A program made the translations under genes and the position numbers. The notes below the pieces were generated by a model that had not been told where the DNA came from, made no database searches, and saw nothing but the letters and a program-made list of their open reading frames with translations. Shown here in pieces: positions 5,940 through 7,669 of a stretch of 7,669 nt of DNA (position 1 is its first letter; every line of letters starts with the position of its first letter). The DNA lies in assembly GCA_902496335.1 (NCBI GenBank), contig CABVAO010000066.1, forward strand, positions 1 to 7,669, read 5' to 3'. Source of the DNA: an uncultured Collinsella sp. (GTDB taxonomy: Bacteria > Actinomycetota > Coriobacteriia > Coriobacteriales > Coriobacteriaceae).

Positions 5940-5972
5940 GGGCCCGGCTGCATAGACTGTCATTGCAACCTG

Positions 5973-6012
5973 GTAAGGGGATGGAGCGGGCCTATGCCCT
6001 CCATCCCCTTAC
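5973..6012 (+). other. Large hairpin between IID copy 2 and the MFS gene
   Basis: GTAAGGGGATGGAG (5973-5986) and CTCCATCCCCTTAC (5999-6012) are a perfect 14-bp inverted repeat with a 12-nt loop. What follows is TTGTATAG, not a T-run, so intrinsic termination would be poor. It more likely acts as a 3' end stabiliser for the IIC-IID message or a partial block that lowers MFS expression. The MFS ribosome site begins about 8 nt later. Confidence 0.6.
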
Positions 6013-6031
6013 TTGTATAGAGGGAGTTCGT

Positions 6032-7246
6032 ATGTTCGCGAAGGATCGCGAAGCAATGCGCCTGACGCCGGCAGAGGTCAGGCTGATTCTTATTGAGTCC
6101 CTGCAATGGTGCGCCAACAACGCGGTGTACTTTTTAGGGCTTATCGGCGCGGCGACGTATGATTTGGCTGGCACGGCCTTTTTGGTTGCTGCCATTACGC
6201 TCGTACGCAATCTTATGACGTCGGCGGGCAATATGGTGTCGGGCTCGGTCATCGACCGCTTTGGACCGCGCCGGACGTCGTTTGTGACGTGCGTGATTAC
6301 GGCGGTGCTATCGCTTGGCGTGGGGTTGGCGCCGTTGTCTGTCCCCGGGCTTGTGTTTGCCGCGTGCGTCTTGGGGCTTGCGGGCGGCTTTATCAACACC
6401 TGTACGCATGCGTTTCCGGGATACCTGGAGTCGACCACCGAGGGCCGTACCCGCGTGAACGGTCTCATGGTGTTCTACAGCAATATCGCCTATACCGCTG
6501 GCCCGCTGCTCGGTGGTGCCATCGTGAGCTGTTTTGCCACGCAATCGGTCTATCTGCTCATGGCGGGCATGATGGGTGTGGCGGCCGTGCTCTCCTTGGG
6601 CTGTCACGAGTGTGTTGCTCCCGCAAAAGGGGAGAAGCCGAAGGGCGGCATTCTGGGCGGCATGGCCGAGGGCGCGCGACTTACGTTTCGCGACCACGAC
6701 CTGCGCCTTATCTTTATCTCGGGCTTTCTGGGCTTCTTTGCGTTTGGCGCGTTCGATTCGCTGGAGTCGTTGTTCTATCGCGATGTGCTCAACGTGGATA
6801 TCGTCTGGCTGGGCTGGCTGTCCTCGGTCGTGGGCCTCACTTCCTCGGTGGGCGCGTTCATCCTGACCAAGCTTTCTGCCCGCCATGTCAACCTGCGATT
6901 GCTGCTCGGCGCGCTCATGGCCGTGGGCATTGGGTCCATGGTGTACGTGGGCACCGATATGCTGGGGGTCGCGATTATCGGTCAGGCGATTAACGGTCTG
7001 GCCTGGGGATTCCTGGAACCGCTGCAGATGATCTTGATTCAGGAGCGCGCTGACATCAAATACCTGGGGCGCATTACCGGCTTTGTGCGTTTTGGCCTGA
7101 TGAGCGCCGGCGTGCTGCCGCTGCTGGCGGCTCCGTTTTTGGCGGAGGCTTTGGGTGTCCAGACGGTACTGTTTGGGGCATCGACCATTATTGCGCTGGT
7201 AGGAACGCTGTTCTTTGTCACACAAGGGAGGCGCCAGAGGCGTTAG
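6032..7246 (+). CDS. Major facilitator superfamily (MFS) transporter
   Basis: This 404-residue membrane protein has a twelve-segment MFS plan. The first helices span about residues 15-66. The motif-A loop GSVIDRFGPRR (71-81) follows helix 2. A hydrophilic central loop CHECVAPAKGEKPKGG...FRDHDLR (191-225) separates the two halves, and the C-terminus is basic (QGRRQRR). The ATG at 6032 is supported by AGGGAG (6021-6026); the open frame extends far upstream through IID2, but that part is an out-of-frame reading of IID. MFS proteins of this kind move small solutes using ion gradients, and the substrate is not predictable. It occupies the place after IID that EamA holds in the first module, which suggests an analogous role such as export of a released amine (inference). 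Codons are mixed with many T-ending ones, unlike IID. Confidence 0.9.
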   Translation: MFAKDREAMRLTPAEVRLILIESLQWCANNAVYFLGLIGAATYDLAGTAFLVAAITLVRNLMTSAGNMVSGSVIDRFGPRRTSFVTCVITAVLSLGVGLAPLSVPGLVFAACVLGLAGGFINTCTHAFPGYLESTTEGRTRVNGLMVFYSNIAYTAGPLLGGAIVSCFATQSVYLLMAGMMGVAAVLSLGCHECVAPAKGEKPKGGILGGMAEGARLTFRDHDLRLIFISGFLGFFAFGAFDSLESLFYRDVLNVDIVWLGWLSSVVGLTSSVGAFILTKLSARHVNLRLLLGALMAVGIGSMVYVGTDMLGVAIIGQAINGLAWGFLEPLQMILIQERADIKYLGRITGFVRFGLMSAGVLPLLAAPFLAEALGVQTVLFGASTIIALVGTLFFVTQGRRQRR

Positions 7247-7264
7247 CTATACATTCAATTCTAA

Positions 7265-7276
7265 TTTAATACCACT
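7265..7276 (-). promoter_or_regulatory. Inverted copy of the operator-like motif
   Basis: TTTAATACCACT is the exact reverse complement of AGTGGTATTAAA found at 7323-7334 and 4171-4182. It lies 18 nt after the MFS stop and 46 nt before the direct copy. It may be an auxiliary operator, or the two may form a 12-bp hairpin in RNA. No -10 box at the matching distance is seen on the minus strand. Confidence 0.55.
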
Positions 7277-7322
7277 CACCAGAGAATTTCGACCGTTCAC
7301 CGAGGATTGGAGCAGATTGATA

Positions 7323-7369
7323 AGTGGTATTAAAAACACATTAGGTGTATGTCTATAATTGGTATCGAA
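7323..7369 (+). promoter_or_regulatory. Promoter with two operator-like sites upstream of second deglycase
   Basis: AGTGGTATTAAA (7323-7334), a TATAAT -10 box (7354-7359) and TGGTATCGAA (7360-7369) reproduce the 4171-4217 arrangement. The two sites are again 35 bp apart and the -10 box is at the same offset. The 15-base block TCTATAATTGGTATC is identical in both. The bases between sites differ, so the shared parts look functionally conserved. The leader to the ATG at 7417 is about 50 nt. Confidence 0.75.
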
Positions 7370-7416
7370 AAGAAACGCGATGTATAGAGTTGCGTGCAGG
7401 ACAGAAAGGAAAAGCC

Positions 7417-7669
7417 ATGAAGGAAACCGAGAAGATCGAGATCATGCACTTTAGCCAGGAGGGCTACGTCGAGGACGGCAAGAACGTCTACGAGACCGGC
7501 AAGAAGATGATTGAGCTCGCCGACAAGGTCGCCGACGAGGGCTACGACGCCGTGTTCCTGATGGGCGTCGGCGGCACCTGGGACGAGCTCATGCAGCTCG
7601 AGTACCTCATGAACAAGTTCGGCGACCGCGACCTCGAGGTCTACCTGATCCACGCCGCCGAGTGGAACG
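7417..7669 (+). CDS. SIS-domain sugar-amine 6-phosphate deglycase, N-terminal part (3' end outside window)
   Basis: Eighty-four residues are present before the window ends. The start ATG at 7417 has AAAGGAAA (7405-7412) upstream. After a short N-terminal extension, DAVFLMGVGGTWDELMQLEYLMNKF (about residues 44-68) is the first strand, phosphate-binding loop and helix of a SIS domain. VYLIHAAEWN at the end matches the position of VYAISGWEF in FrlB as I recall it. This region does not overlap the deglycase fragment at 1-495, so whether the two are copies of one gene cannot be judged here. Codons are almost all C/G-ending, as in that fragment. It has its own promoter at 7323-7369 and probably opens another operon. 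Assignment to FrlB/GfrF-like deglycases is less sure than for the first fragment, because the catalytic half is missing. Confidence 0.75.
   Translation, partial: MKETEKIEIMHFSQEGYVEDGKNVYETGKKMIELADKVADEGYDAVFLMGVGGTWDELMQLEYLMNKFGDRDLEVYLIHAAEWN

Noticed and set aside
5037..5963. Long minus-strand open frame (308 codons) antisense to IID copy 2, with a twin at 2245-3534
   Set aside because: It is rich in His, Asp, Ala and Gly as expected when strongly C-ending codons are read on the opposite strand. It lies wholly opposite a well-supported IID gene and has no recognisable domain.
5519..6031. Upstream extension of the MFS reading frame through IID copy 2
   Set aside because: The extension is an out-of-frame reading of IID, rich in Arg, His and Pro. 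The MFS domain begins at the ATG at 6032, which has a good ribosome site.
7240..7277. Divergent minus-strand promoter linked to the inverted operator copy
   Set aside because: The only -10-like box (TATAGC) is 22 rather than 28 bases from the motif and would transcribe antisense into the MFS gene.
7276..7308. Imperfect direct repeat TCACCAGAGAATT / TCACCGAGGATT spaced 21 bp apart
   Set aside because: It is short, imperfect and found once; it could easily be chance in a 170-nt gap.

Overview
The window looks like chromosome of a high-GC gut actinobacterium, most likely a Collinsella or near relative (Coriobacteriia). This is inferred from strongly C/G-ending codons in the sugar genes, Shine-Dalgarno starts, and mannose-family PTS genes paired with a FrlB-type deglycase. 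Species was not established. The whole window is a sugar or sugar-amine (Amadori product) uptake and breakdown locus, read entirely on the + strand.

Layout: (1) 1-495 is the C-terminal half of a SIS-domain deglycase of the FrlB/FraB/GfrF type. It is followed by a complete mannose-family PTS: IIA (542-961), IIB (1019-1501), IIC (1560-2333) and IID (2323-3147), closed by a strong intrinsic terminator (3177-3210). (2) An EamA/DMT carrier (3236-4126) starts just after that terminator. (3) A new promoter with operator-like repeats (4171-4217) and a folded leader of about 135 nt precede a second IIC (4352-5125) and IID (5115-5939). These are followed by a large hairpin and an MFS carrier (6032-7246). 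(4) A second copy of the same promoter/operator arrangement (7323-7369) drives the N-terminal part of another SIS-domain deglycase (7417 to the window end).

Proposed joint function: an Amadori compound such as fructoselysine or glucoselysine would enter through IIC-IID, be phosphorylated via IIA and IIB, and be split by the SIS deglycase to a hexose-6-phosphate and an amine or amino acid. The EamA and MFS carriers could export the released amine or handle a related solute. The substrate is inference: the PTS family and the deglycase fold are recognised, the sugar is not. The second IIC-IID pair has no IIA or IIB of its own inside the window, so it may borrow those of the first module or have them downstream.

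The most striking points are: a tract of about 1.04 kb (end of IIC plus all of IID) that is identical in the two modules except for one base, with abrupt edges; a IIC whose residues 101-160 differ at half of the positions between copies; and a promoter with two TGGTATYAAA-like sites exactly 35 bp apart, seen twice with the -10 box at the same place between them.
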